Position numbers and translations under genes: made by a program | Part shown: one piece after another, positions 1-12,048 of the stretch | Numbering within the stretch: the first letter of the stretch is position 1 | How the letters are laid out: each line of letters begins with the position of its first letter | From: Piscicola geometra | Lineage: Eukaryota; Annelida; Clitellata; Hirudinida; Piscicolidae | NCBI GenBank assembly: GCA_943735955.1 | Contig: OX030956.1 | Coordinates: 9,942,445 to 10,006,444, forward strand | Length of the DNA stretch: 64,000 nt | Direction: 5' to 3' | Notes under the pieces: generated by a model | Told to the model about the DNA's origin: nothing | What the model saw: the letters and a program-made list of their open reading frames with translations, nothing else | The model's database searches: none

Positions 1-279
1 TTTTTTCTTTTTTTCTCACAATTCTTAAATATTCTCTGCGAAAATGAGAAATTTAAAATCAATTTTTAAAAATTGTGGTCGTTATGACGGCCATTTAAAT
101 CTTCGTAACTTATTATTTTTCACGAAAATAGCTATTATTACTTCATGAAAGTTTTTATACACTAATTTATTTAATATTCACTTACTTTTTATCGAAAAAA
201 CATTTATTATTTTATAAGAACGTAGGATTGTAAGAAAGCTTTATTAACAAGCAAAACATAATAGTGTATTAATGTCCAT

Positions 280-640
280 TTTTCACTATGAGAATCGGGA
301 CAAATGGTGCTATTTAACTAGTTTAGAAGCTTTATCAAAAAATATTATTAGACGATGCTTATGTCGAATAGTCTTCAGTCATTGCATTGTTCAATTAATA
401 TTTATAAAAACTAAAGATTTACAGTAAATTCGTGACACCTAATACTAATATGATGAGAATCGGGACATTTTTTGTTAACTTTATGGTATGCATGATATAA
501 AATAAGGATATAGTTCTACGAAAAAGAAACATAAAAGCACAGATTTTTTAATTTGATTTTTCTTCACTGTATTCAGTAAAAAAGTAAAATTGTATTATTG
601 CCTTGTTGCTTATTAAATCGCGATGATCAACGGGACGCAG
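280..640. repeat. Dispersed repeat RW, copy 1
   Basis: The stretch shares, in the same order, phrases such as gaatcgggaca, cacctaatacta and atggtatgc with 26790-27060, and in inverted form with 38810-39070. No ORF or terminal repeat was identified, so the class is unknown. Confidence 0.5.
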
Positions 641-1119
641 AGTCAGAACAGAAATTGTAATAATGAACAAAAGAACCAAAACCTCATATAAGATACATTA
701 TTCTAAAATCGAGAGAAGTAAAATCACGTTTTCAAATGTGCCTACCGCTGAATAAATCAAACCGGATAGCACTAACTAAACATAAACCTAAATATTTAAT
801 ATTAAAGATTTTAAAATAAATTTAAGACATGCGTTTTTAGCCTATTTTCAACTTTTAAATATCCAGAAAGTATAATATCGTATTTTTTATTTTGAATATT
901 TTAAATGCATAATATTTTTATATCCATTTTCTTCAAAAAAAAGGCATCCAGTCTTGGATACGATTCTTTTGAGAAACAAGTGAGACACCGCAAATCGCAA
1001 GTCTAATCGAATCTGGATTAACCCATATATGAAGTAACAAAATAAATAATACTTTTAGAAACTGATTTTGCCTTTATAAACTTTATATTATAAACTCAAA
1101 AAATTTAAATTGGACAATC

Positions 1120-1330
1120 CAATTTGAATGTCTATCAAATAACATAGTATAAACAGCCTGATCAAAAACACTCAAATTATATTAATTAAACTAAGATGTC
1201 TCAAAACATGATGAGATGGAGTATTTCTGATTTCATTTTCACTTTAAGCACAAAAATCCTTTAAAACACATTAACTGACACATGATTTACAAAAATGCTG
1301 TTGGCCAGTCTAATTACTTATGTAGACAAT
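1120..1330 (+). repeat. Dispersed repeat RV, copy 1
   Basis: About 200 bp are recognisably similar to 52450-52645 and 59572-59725. Shared phrases in order include cagcgtgatcaaa-like, aaacgtgatgaga, gatttcattttc, actgac and ggccagtgtaatta-like. All three copies point the same way. No coding potential was seen; a non-autonomous transposon or a LINE untranslated fragment is possible. Confidence 0.55.
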
Positions 1331-1620
1331 TTTGGTTGTTGAAAACTTTAATTTTTGGCTTACAACATACGTTTGTTTAGATTTAATTATTAAACTGAAA
1401 TTTTCGTCGTTAAATCTTATTTTTTTGCTTTTAATAAAAATTAATTATGCAAAAAAAAGTTCAGCTTAATTTCGGTTTTGGCCAAAAGTGTAATCTCAGT
1501 TTTGGCTTAGTTTCGGTTTCGACCAAATAAAAAGATCAGTTTCGGTCGGTTTCCAGTTCTTGTGTGATATTTCTATAAACATCTCTTCACGGCATCACAC
1601 CCGCTAACCACATGTCCAAG

Positions 1621-4600
1621 CACAAGACAAACATGACAACGCTTCTGCAGGAAATTGCAGGCGGTTTAAAGGTGCAAGCATGCAGTTCAGGCCACAGTAT
1701 TGGTAGCTGCAACTGGATCATCTTCTCTGATTACCACAAGGTTGGGCTTCTCTTATTGCTGCTGGGGGCACTGTGGGTTTAGTGTAGGCTATTTTCCATT
1801 TATTTGTTTAGGATGTTGTTTTTGGTTTTTACGTGACAAAACATTTGTGAGCGTATGACTAATAAAAACAACAACAATAACACAGATCAGCTACATTGGG
1901 GCTTCTTCAGCCCTCTCCACACATACCATGGTTGCTTGAGAAAATAAATAGAACATTTCTCTATTACAGCTAATTATGAATAGAATAAAATATATGATTG
2001 AATTTAGGAATTAATAAAATTTAAAATACTCTTGAATTCTTCAGCCAATGGCCAAGGTCGATTTGAAGGCGTGTGACGTCATGATCATGGCATGCCTCAC
2101 GCAGAATCCCCTCAACAACCCTGACAACTATATGAGGGAGTTCTGTTTGAACACATGTATGTGCTGGTGATGATGGTGAGAAAAATGGTGAAGAGGATAA
2201 GAAAGATGAAAAACACCAAACGTTTCCACCTCGACAGCAATGACACTAAAAAGAAAAGGGCGAGTACTAGTGCCTTGTTCGATGGTCGGAGTGATCTTCG
2301 ACTTGATTGACTGTCTCTTCAGCCACCTAGACTCTTCCCCCCTCCTCTCCACCTCTGTCTACATCATCTCGCCTGTCGCCAAGAATAGCCTTGCTTTCGC
2401 TAATATATATGCTGAATGGTTAGTGTGTGGAGTGTTCATAAGCCTCATCTTCAGCATCATAATCATCGTCGTCATGATCATCATCATCACCTCCAAAGGC
2501 TGTCGAGTCACAAGCAATGCAAAGTATACCAGCCGGAGCCGCCTTTTGTCCACGCTGAAGTCATTACTAATAACAAAAATATCTCCAGCAATAATAAATT
2601 GTTTCCTTATTATTTAATTTGTTGATTCTTACTATTATTAACCTCAGTGATGATTCATTGTTATTAATGCTACAGCTGATCAAGGGAAAGCGGTTGGAGG
2701 TGTTTTCAAGCATGTCAGGTGGATGAAATCATCACCATTATCATTATCAATATCATCATCATTATCAATATCATCATCATTATCATCATCATTATCATCA
2801 TCATTATCATCATCATTGTCATCATCATTGTCATCATCATTATCATCATCATTATCATCATCATTATCATCATCATTATCATCATCATCATCATTATCAT
2901 CATCATTATCATCATCATTATCATCATCATTATCATCATCATTATCATCATCATTATCATTATCATCATCATTATCATCATCATTATCATCATCATTATC
3001 ATCATCATTATCATCATCATTATCATCATCATTATCATCATCATTATCATCATCATTATCATCATCATTATCATCATCATTATCATCATCATTATCATCA
3101 TCATTATCATCATCATTATCATCATCATTATCATCATCATTATCATCATCATTATCATCATCATTATCATCATCATTACCATCATCATTATCATCATCAT
3201 TATCATCATCATTATTATCAACATCATTATCATTATTATCATCATTATCCTCATCATTATCATCATCATCACCATCATCATTATCATCATAGAAGGTTTC
3301 AGCAAGGCAGTTAAACATCCTTGTGTCGTTTTCTGCAGTGATCAACTACTCAGGTTTTATAAAATCGTCCTAAGAAATAAAAATAGGAATAAAAAACAAT
3401 AAATGAATTAATTTAATTATAATAGTTAAACACTAATAATGAAGTAAATAATATAATAACGACCAACAAAGGTATGGAGATGTGGTGGACTTCATGCTGC
3501 AGTGGAAGGACGACTCTGCCAATTCTGTCATTTTCACTGGCACGTTGGGATGTCACTAATAATAATAAGAATAATAATAAATAATTCGAATGTTTAATGA
3601 AAGAATTTATGTTTCTGGATTGTTACCCTCTTCACTCCCACCAAAGAGCCCACGCTGAACTGCTTGGAGGTGCTCGGTCCCTATCTGCCTATGAAGATGA
3701 AGGTGCCATTGGCGGGCCTAGTGTGGTATGGTGTGGTAAATGCAGTGTTCTTGGTGGGGAAGTTAATGATCTTATTATGCTGCGCAAATCATTTTCAAGC
3801 AAATGAACCGATACCATCTGACCGGCCAGGTCTTTCACTGCCCCATTGACACTCGTCTGAGCGCCTTTCAAGCCAGCAAACTTCTCAAGGACCTCCAACC
3901 ACGCCATCTCATTTTGCCCCACCACTACCACAACTCATTCAACCCCGATCTATCCATCGATCCGGTTCGTTTTATTGGATGTAGTTTTTTCCATTAATTA
4001 TATTAATATATACATGAAGACTACAGTGAAAGAACGGACATAGCACGTAATTTTGATTGTGAGATAATTAAAATGTTAGCTTCAAAGACTAATATCACAA
4101 GTATTGCATGCTTCAGTTGCACAGACAAGTGACATTATAGGAAACTTTCTTTTGAAAACGTACTCTCAGTTCTAGAACCATATGGCGTGTTAACATTGTA
4201 ACGCAAATTGACGTCATGGGCATCATAATTGCGTCTAAAACGTTAGTATTTTGTGAAAAGTGAACATTATTAAACACTTTCCAAAATCCTTGTTTTCTGA
4301 GATTTCAAAAATTTGCCATCGCTCTAAGATTAAAAATCGATTAAAAATAAAATTAAAGGGAAATTTATAAAAATAAAAATAATTCTTTTTAAATATTGGT
4401 TAAAAGAGAAAATACCAAGGGTTGTTTAAAAGTATGATTCTTTTTTCCTTACTACAAAATTTTTCAAATGCTAGCAATTTTTAAATATTGTTTCGCTTCT
4501 CGGGTCAGGCTTGCAGAGCAGCCTATTCTTTTCGACTTGGTTTTGGCTTCCTGTAGAGGGGTGTCACATGAGACAAACTTGCGCTATCCTTTGGCTGAAA

Positions 4601-6519
4601 CATTGACTCAAAAAATAAAGCAATAATTTATGAGTGCCTTCTGGGTGGTTGATTAAGATTTGTTTTTTTGTTTTAACTAATTTTTCTCTAGTTAAAGATG
4701 GTATACTATAACAGTTATAGTAGGGGGGATGATAATCATCGATTTCAAAATTTCTAATCGTTCACTTAGGAAATGATTAACACTAATAATGCGACAAGTT
4801 TGACACCAGAAATCCTTTTTATGTGAAAAATAACTACCCTACCCGCGATTGAAAAAAAACAAAAAATGGGAGATGTTAAACCTTTTATTCACTAGAAAAA
4901 CACTTTTGTTTCAACTTTAATGAAGATTTTTGCAGTTTTTCATATTTTTATCTTTCTTGGTACTTTCATTTATGAAATTATTTTCAACTTTTTATTTTCA
5001 GTGAAAGTTTCATCTTTTTATTTCAACAGGCATAAATGTTCAAGTGTTTTTCGCTTCTTTCTATGAGCAAGCTTTTGTTTTATTTTCGCTTTTCTTTGAA
5101 ATTTAGCTTTCTTCTTTTTACTCTAGTTAAGTTCTAACTATTTTTCTGCTTGAGACGCTGCTTTGAAACCTCCGAAAGACGGGATCTGGTCATCTCTAGG
5201 CTGCTGGCTCTTTTGTAAGAGGATGGATCTAGTTACTGCATTCAATTTGCTAGTTTCCTCAGTCTATGGTTTATCTTACCACACTGCCTCTCCATTCTAA
5301 GGCTGTGAAAATTAATGTTATCGATTTTAAAAGCCTGCTCACTGATTGGGTACTCCATAGGGAAGGCTTCTTCATCAATGTCCTAGTCTTTCTTCTGCCT
5401 ATCTAAAACCGTCTTGAGATGGGGTTGCATAAGAAAAATTAGCTTATATACTTACTCCAAGTGCTCAACAGCTACCTCTGATACCAAGTCCACATCCAAG
5501 CAGGAAAACACCAAATGAACAACTTCAAATAGGGAAATAACTTCTCTGACTAGACAGGCTAAGCGATTGTTTAACTGTGCGTTCTGGCTTGAGAACTCGG
5601 TGAGATAACTGAAGTTGCAAATGAGGACTGCTGCTGTTTTGGAAAGAATCTGTTTTTATTTTAAGAAAACAGCCTACTGGAAACCCTTAATTGCTCAAGG
5701 TTCCAGGGTTTGTCTGAGCTCGGGAGCCACCAGCTGAAGCCACATGTAAAGTGCATGTCCAACTAAACTAAGATTATTTCTATAGACGTATTTTTCCACT
5801 ATAAAACCCTGATATATCCTCATATCGGCGAGCGGGTTGGCTTGGATGGTAAAGTCGTTGGACTTGCAACTTAAAGGTCGCCAGTTCGAATCCCTGTTCA
5901 GCCAACCGTGAGCTATCATATACCAAGTGTATAGAAAGTTAACTTATATTAAAGCACAGCTCTAATTTTAACTAACTTTTTCAATGTATTTTCATATATC
6001 TTCTATATTTTTGTCTTCGATTCTCGTAATTTCCTATATACTCTACCATCACTTTCTTCATAAATAAAATAATTCTGAGCAGGATTTGAACCCAATACTT
6101 TTGCCTGAGGGAGGGATGCAGAGAGTATCGTTGAAGAAGAACTTTCAGAAGGTTAGCATGCACCATGAACTGGCCGCTTGTTTGGACGTAAGGAGGGTCA
6201 GGAAGGACTTGGGTGTCTCTTTCGTAGGTGGTTACTTCTCCGGCAAAGACTACAAGGGTGTTTTGAAGGTGCGTTAGGTGATTTTTTTACACTATGCACA
6301 AACACTCACAATGAAACCATCAACAGCCCTTCAGCAAGCGACTCAAGTCTTCTTTAAAGGATGACAAAATTTCTGATTCGAAAGTTCGTGTGACCTTCAA
6401 CGCTCCTAACACTATCAAGTTGATGCAGTGCTTGCAGAGACATGATGTGGAGGCTGTGTTGGAGGAAATGGAAGATGGTCGAGTTGTTGTCAGCATGGTT
6501 AGTGATTGTGAGGTATATA

Positions 6520-6550
<31 letters not shown>

Positions 6551-6918
6551 GCGTATTTATAATGCGCCAAGGCACGCAACTGAGGTGCCACTCACACGAC
6601 ATAAGTCGTGAAACACCATATATGTATTCCAAGTAGTTTCATGTATTTTTATTATATCGATTAATTTAATTTAAAACTGCTCCAAAACTAAATGATTTAA
6701 TAAATTTTATATTTTGTTACTTAAATGATTCAATAAATAATATATTTTTCCAGAAAAAAGAGAATGTCCGTATTGAGATATGTGGCGACTCGACAAGCAT
6801 TTCATTCTGCCATAACGAGCCGTGCGCTAATTCTCCTAATTTTAAAAGAAGTGACTCAGATGATAGAAGAGTGTACAACATAATCAAAAATGCGGTTTTT
6901 GCGTCAATATCCGATTGA
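1621..6918 (+). CDS. INTS9: Integrator complex subunit 9 (INTS9), C-terminal part, 13 exons
   Basis: INTS9 is the catalytically inactive partner of INTS11 in the nuclear Integrator complex, which cleaves snRNA and other Pol II transcripts. The exons read in phase are 1621-1740, 1886-1930, 2045-2156, 2238-2422 (or 2424), 2499 (or 2515)-2559, 2676-2718, 3293-3353, 3472-3539, 3647-3702, 3830-3964, 6110-6268, 6339-6497 and 6754-6918, stop TGA. About 456 residues are visible; from my knowledge of the family the human protein is near 658, so the N-terminal metallo-beta-lactamase region is off the left edge. Recognisable family stretches, in order, are SSGHSIGSCNWII, GRVLVPCSMVGVIFDLIDCL, YIISPVA, VYQPEPPFVHAE, YGDVVDFML, VIFTEP, HCPIDTRL and ASKLLKDLQP of the beta-CASP region, then the C-terminal INTS11-binding domain ending NVRIEICGDSTSI. 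The junction near 2422-2515 and the start of the 6110 exon are uncertain. An AATAAA lies at 6965. Confidence 0.9.
2726..3290. repeat. Giant (TCATCATTA)n microsatellite filling an INTS9 intron
   Basis: About 565 bp of a nearly pure 9-bp unit, itself a trinucleotide derivative, occupies virtually all of the 574-bp intron 2719-3292. Exon sequence ends 7 bp before the array, and the AG acceptor sits immediately after its last cat. The long ORFs on both strands (poly-Ile, poly-Ser-Leu, poly-Asp-Asn) are artefacts of the array. Confidence 0.95.
3540..3646 (+). other. GC-AG intron in INTS9
   Basis: The upstream exon must end at 3539 (ACTG) and the downstream one start at 3647 (AGCCC) to restore the conserved FTEP motif in frame. 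This leaves gcacgt as the donor, a GC rather than GT start, and caaag as the acceptor. The intron is 107 bp. A GT donor a few bases downstream (gttggg) does not restore the frame with this acceptor. Confidence 0.7.
4715..5825 (+). repeat. Dispersed repeat RX, copy A (uninterrupted)
   Basis: About 1.1 kb are collinear with 15630-16230 plus 17601-18000, and in the 3' part with 35830-36080. Shared landmarks are taggggggatgata, acccgcgattgaaaaaa, cctccgaaagacgggat, aagcctgctcactgattgg and gagctcgggagccac. This copy preserves the site where copy B was split by a hAT element (atcgattttaaaagcc, near 5318). No protein domain was recognised. Confidence 0.7.
5826..5945 (+). repeat. tRNA-derived SINE, 5' fragment
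   Basis: A tRNA-like head is visible with an A-box-like block (tggcttggatggt) and a B-box (agttcgaatcc), followed by the SINE-specific phrase gagctatcatatacca. The same head and phrase occur in the longer copy at 51930-52165. It is a retroposed fragment rather than a working tRNA gene because no acceptor stem closes. Confidence 0.7.
6520..6612 (-). repeat. 3' tail of a LINE or SINE with (ATT)n end, in an INTS9 intron
   Basis: An (AAT)n stretch is followed by tgcgccaaggcacgcaactg and cacacgacataagtcgtg. The same arrangement, a simple repeat tail then gcgcc..gcacgcagctga..acgtcgta, marks the 3' end of the minus-strand LINE at 57600-57660. The insertion sits just after the donor at 6498. Confidence 0.6.
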
Positions 6919-8314
6919 GGTTTAAGATTCCAATGGAAGTTTTGAACTAAGAGATTTAGAAGCTAATAAATAATTTCAATTTTTTTTATTTTCTGAACGA
7001 TTGACTTAATCTTTTCATAACAATTCATCACAGAAGCTATCTTTTTTCAAATGTTTGTATTTCATATTTTTCAATCTTTATTTTTTGAAATTAGAGAATG
7101 TTTTTGGCTGTTGTCTCGTATTAAAAAAAACAAAAATAATAATTTAGGTAGAAAGAAATGCAATAGCTTAAAGGTCCAATGTTAAATAATCGCTTATGTT
7201 ATAATTCTTAAAAATCCAATCCCAGAGACTTATAAGACGCGTGTCATATTCAAGTGTCGTATAAAGTAAACTCAAGCAAGATCGAAAATCAGTGTTAGGT
7301 GTGTGGAATAAAGCTTTAGTTTTGAGGTTGCAAACACCTATTTTGTCAGTTAAAGTTTTATTTTTAAAGTTAATTTAATTTCTGTATATTTTTGTTGAAG
7401 TGAAAAAAATACCATAAAATAATTCACTTGTTAACTATCCTCAAATTCTCTCGACATTTATTGAAATAAAGTTTGGTGAAGTATAATAAAGTGATAAGAT
7501 AAGTTAGACTTTTTGCCATTTAAGGGGGGTTTTCATGTGCGGCGTAAAGTTTGATCCACGCAAAAAAAGTTGTTCTAGTTGCTTTTGGAGTTGGTCAATC
7601 GTTGAGTGTTTCAGCTCTATATAAAAAGAATACCCTTATTACATTTCTAACATTCTTGCGATTAAAATACCAATAGATTGATAACAGACGGAAAAAAACT
7701 AATAATAAACTTTAAAATTATTCTGTCTTTATGTTGGTTTTTCTTCTTGGAACAGACCAAAAAAGTATCAACAAATTGAATTATCCGAGTAGGTTTGTGT
7801 AGTAATTTTCTTCTTTCAAATTTGATAAAATACTTATATATTCATTTTTCGTAGACTTTCTTATAGTTTTTTTGTCGATCGTGCTCAACTGCCAGAATAA
7901 GATAAAAAACGAGTGTTGAAACTTTACAAGTTTTTCATCTTGAAAAATTATTTGAGGGCTCATTTATGATGATAAAGCTGCCTCTTAAGAATGACTACAC
8001 AATGATAGCACACGAGAGCTCGACAAGGGTCTGTGGAATTGGCTACCTTCAATTTCATTTTATAATCGCTACCGCTGAATCTTTAACAATTAATAAGACG
8101 CGAATGAATAACTATGCATACCGAAGCTTCACAAAAGAGGTTCCAAATAGGGTGAATAATGAGTTAATGAAGTAGCATACAGAAATGGAGCGAGTTGATT
8201 TTTGAATAGCGGTTTGCCAACTTTCTTATTCAATTTCTTTTATTTTAGTGATTTACTAATTTAATAGATAAAAATCTTAGGTAAAAATAAATGTAATTTT
8301 ACTAATTCTTAATT
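6919..8314. other. AT-rich spacer after INTS9
   Basis: This holds the INTS9 3' untranslated region with AATAAA at 6965-6970, followed by AT-rich sequence in which no exon, transposon end or RNA gene was recognised. Short ORFs around 7781-8175 have no family resemblance. Confidence 0.5.
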
Positions 8315-8668
8315 TTAAAAAATAATTTAATTGTAATAATTTTTAATTAAAACAAATAATTTAATTGTAATAATTTTTAATTTAAACAAAAAATTTATTG
8401 TAATAATTTTTTATATAAACAAATAATTTAATTGTACTAATTTTTTATTTAGACAAATAATTTAATTGTAATAATTTCTAATTCAAACAAATAATTTAAT
8501 TGTACTAATTTTTAATTTAAACAAATAATTTAATTGTACTAATTTTGTATTTAAACAAATTATTTACTTGTACTAATTTTTTATTTAAACAAATAATTTA
8601 ATTGTACTAATTTTTTATTTAAACAAATAATTTAATTGTACTAATTTTTTATTAAAAAAAATAATTTT
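8315..8668. repeat. Tandem array, 34-bp unit
   Basis: About ten imperfect copies of a unit reading acaaataatttaattgtact followed by aattttttattta lie head to tail. Sequence drift is greater at the left end. Confidence 0.85.
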
Positions 8669-10514
8669 CTTATTTAAATATTTAAATATTCATTTATTTG
8701 TATCTAAAACCCTATTTAATAAATGCGCTTACTAGAGTTTTCCATCCTTTCTCATCCTACTTTATCGGGAAAAGAAAAGTTTTAAAAAGAAAATATAATT
8801 TGTCCATTAACAAAAGATAAATTATTTAAAACTTTTTTTTTAGTTAAAAATATTAACGTTCAGTTTCCTAATTCTTTTAACTCGCAATTCGCTTCCTAGA
8901 ATCTTTGAAACCTGTTACAATTGTTTTCGAGGCGTTAATCCTTGATCTGGTTCAATGAAGTTCTCATGCAAGCTTTTATTGTTCTCTGAGTCGCTTCTCT
9001 AAATGCTTATTCAACTGGAAAAAAAGCAATTAAATTTATAACTAAATAAGTTAAAATAAATATCAAATAAAATATCGATATTTAAATATAAAAAGTAGTT
9101 TGATAATTAAATAAATAGGAATAAAACTTTGTAAAGAACTAAATATCCTAATTCAACAAGACGTATTCAGATTCAGACTTATAAATTGAACCTATGTTTT
9201 TTAGGTTTAGAGAGACTTTAACAGGAAAGTTATAATAGTTATAAATGCCTGTGATTGATTGATAATAGTTATTCGTTAATATACTTGATCTCACAAAGTA
9301 AGAAAGAGAGGCCGCTTATTATAGCTCATCAAGTAAAAAATTGCTGTTGACATTACTGTGCATAAACGTTTACACTCTTCACATTATAACAATGATTGAA
9401 GTTTCGTCCACCTAGAGAGCTCCTCCCAACATAACTGCATTTCGAATAGTAAAGATTGTGCTTGCTTCCCTGCGGTATGTACTCATTATGCCTCTAATTT
9501 ATCGCTAGTGGTCGCCTTAATAGGGTCCTTAACTCTGATACAATGACAAACATCGTCAAAAGGGCTCAAGTCCTATAGTCTATAGGACCTGAGCCTCTAT
9601 AAACTCTAGGTTATAGAGTTTTTTAACCTATTTAATTTTTATATATAATTTTTTCCCATTTTTAAACGCCTTATCTGTTATAGGAATATTCTTATACTGG
9701 GCGCAATACTGAAAAATACTATATTATAAAAAGCAAAAAAATCAAACCTCAGAAACTTCTTACACAATAGCTTTTTAAATAAATAATGCATCTCTAAACA
9801 CGTTCAAAAAATTTAAATATTTATCATACAACTCTAAACCAATATAATAAATATAAAACTTCTCATGCAGATAAAAAAAAAGGCAAAGCTTCTGTACGCA
9901 TTAAGCCACAGACATCTTCAAGGATAACGACATCTCGACATAATAATGTCTTTCACTAACTAAATTAATTACCACAGAGCCCTCGCAATAAATTTAATTT
10001 TTTAAAACTAAAATTGCGATCTACTACTGCCTCGTTAGTGCTTTTCATAAAGAAAAAATTAGAAAAGATATTCTTCAACTGCTTATCATAAAAATTATCG
10101 TCAACAAGGAAAAACAAGAAATTTTTTTTCTTCAAGAAACTATATTCCTACATAAGAGATAACACTACACCATAAAACACCCCAAAATCGCACGCAGCAG
10201 CATGATACAAGGACGCAAAGGACCTTACTCTCCAAGTATGAACGATGACTACAAAGGGTGTGTGATTTCTCTTTTGTTCAACAAATTGAAACTAATAATG
10301 TGAACGGCAATGGTGTAATGATTAAGACGCCTAATCGAACGTCGTGAGTTTATTTTCTGCCATCTGCCAGCTTGCGAGGAGATGACTGTGAAATCACCTC
10401 GTGAAACCAAGAACCACATTAAAACATACATGAGAAGACAAATGTCTAGAATCTAAAACGTAATTCAGATGATTTTAAATATTTAAAAACTCACCATTTT
10501 GAGTTGAAGTCACA
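8669..10514. other. AT-rich spacer, no gene seen
   Basis: No coding exon is supported. It contains a near-perfect palindrome at 9563-9595 and a weak tRNA-like patch around 10300-10440 (ggtgtaatgattaagacgc then gtgagttt) that may be an old SINE. Otherwise nothing was recognised. Confidence 0.45.
9563..9595. other. Near-perfect 16-bp-arm palindrome
   Basis: The left arm is GGCTCAAGTCCTATAG and the right arm CTATAGGACCTGAGCC, separated by a single T, with one G-T-type mismatch. A second weaker hairpin (ctctataaactctaggttatagag) follows at once. It could form a cruciform or RNA hairpin; no role is evident. Confidence 0.7.
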
Positions 10515-11945
10515 AAACTTACCACCGCTGCTGCATTTTCACAGCATAAATTTCTATATTTGTTTACTGTTTTAGGACTGATTTGTAAAAATATTTTTCA
10601 TAAACAATAAATTTGAACCTTTAACTTCATGAACTAATTTTTTATATATTTACTTTTTATATTTATAGTCTTTTATTTCTTATTCATATTTAGCAAATTT
10701 CAAAACTATTTTTATTCGCTTAGATAACACAAACAAAAAATGGGGGAAAAAAAAGTAAATGAATAGGTGATTTTTAAGGGATTCTGTGTGCTGAATCTGA
10801 AATGATAATCCGTTTCAACACTACTCATTCAATATTTTTCTCATACGTCATCAAAAGTATTGCTCTATTACCAGGGGCGGCGATCTGCTGCAAATCTTGG
10901 GGGGGTCCTACCAAGCATGTGCGGCGATTCCTGGAAGAGTCTTGGGGGGATCCATACCTTCCCCACAATTTAAAAATAAATAATTGTTTACATTGATATG
11001 AGTATTTAATTATGCAAATAATAGTTTTGTTTTAGACATAAACTCACAATGTATTTCTGTATAAAATTCTGTTTTATGCCATTGGTGACGATTAGGCTCG
11101 TATCAAAACAAAAGTTTAAAAATGTTTTTTTTTGAAAAATTCACATTATGCTGGACCCTCCCCCCAGAATCGCCGTCCATGTCTATTATTATTAACTATT
11201 TCAATACAAAAAGTCAATTTGTTGAATAGATATGCTTCAGTCCGAAAATAATTTTTTCTTTTGAAACGAATGACATAAGCTGGATCATCTTCTGAAGTGC
11301 ATATTTTGTGTGTGAAGTGACAAATTGCAAGTAACACTATTCAAGATGTTACGTATTTTTCACCGCCTAGAAGCTCTTTTGCAAATCTACAAGAAATGAA
11401 AAGTTTTTTGATGAATTTCAATTTTTCACATTCGTTTGTTGACAGTAATTTAAGAAAGTGCTCGTGTTCACTTGCTGACAATGTAGCCAACACAGCAAAA
11501 ACAGTTCAATTTTGATAAATTTAAATGCGTTAATTTTTGTTAAATGCGTTTAAAAAAATCAACAGCATTTAAAATTTTAACGGGCATTAAAAATTATAAC
11601 AAGCGTTAATCAAAAATTAACTCAGATTAGAGCATAGCTCTATTAAAAATAATAATAATAATTATTATTATTATTATTAAATAAATAAAACTAAACTTTT
11701 TAAAACTATTTTCAATTTCAATTTATTTTCGCTTCTATAAATGTGGTTGGAATAAATTTATTTATGAACTTTAATGCATAGAATTAAAGCACACTTCCCG
11801 CTCACATTTCGTTTTCGCAACATTTTGCCTTATTAAAAGTCAGGATTTTACTTGAGTTATTATTATAGTCACATTATGCAAGTCTAAATGCAAAATTCAT
11901 GCTGAATTTATTTCCAGTAGCGGCGGTAAATGGGTTAAAGCGATA
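10515..11945 (+). mobile_element. piggyBac-like non-autonomous element, interrupted copy
   Basis: The left part (ccgctgctgcattttcacagc, then aatttctatatttgtt) and the right part (cattatgcaagtctaaatgc to tagcggcggtaaatggg followed by TTAA) match the two ends of the better copy at 40036-41060. The right end GGG|TTAA fits piggyBac termini and their TTAA target. The middle (about 10740-11690) is other repeat material, including an RZ fragment. No intact transposase is present. Confidence 0.55.
11195..11645. repeat. Repeat RZ, right-hand fragment
   Basis: The stretch is collinear with 24950-25300: gaaacgaatgacataagctgg, atcttttgaa-like, tttttcaccaa-like, gagacattttttgatgaa-like, and an end rich in gcgttaatcaaaa..agctcta. 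RZ carries hAT transposase traces in its other copy. Confidence 0.6.
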
Positions 11946-12048
11946 CTTTCTTTAAAGAGTTTATGTTTTTTTAACTAACCGATAAAAAAAAGAAAAGAAT
12001 AAAAATATCAAGCGTATAAACGTAAAAAAGACGAAATTACAACTTTTA

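Larger units (their letters stand above)
1..1620. other. Probable INTS9 intron sequence with repeat fragments
   Basis: No coding exon could be supported here. INTS9 is already in mid-protein at 1621, so this is most likely an upstream intron. It contains a copy of dispersed repeat RW (about 280-640), a copy of RV (about 1120-1330), and a short patch at 1465-1560 in which TTTCGGTTTTGGCC-like words recur. A similar patch is found at 48235-48345. Confidence 0.5.
3965..6109 (+). other. INTS9 2.1-kb intron carrying repeat RX and a SINE
   Basis: The intron separates the HCPIDTRL exon from the C-terminal domain exons. About 750 bp (3965-4714) show nothing recognisable. The rest is a copy of dispersed repeat RX followed by a tRNA-like SINE fragment. 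A small missed exon cannot be excluded, since residues between the beta-CASP end and the C-terminal domain are few. Confidence 0.6.

Noticed and set aside
2680..3402. Long ORFs on both strands encoding poly-Asp/Asn, poly-Ile, poly-Met and poly-Ser/Leu
   Set aside because: They are translations of the (TCATCATTA)n intron array; flanking exons of INTS9 splice across it.
5826..5900. Possible functional tRNA gene
   Set aside because: Only A- and B-box-like blocks are present, without a closing acceptor stem, and the same sequence recurs with a common tail at 29705 and 51930, so it is a SINE.
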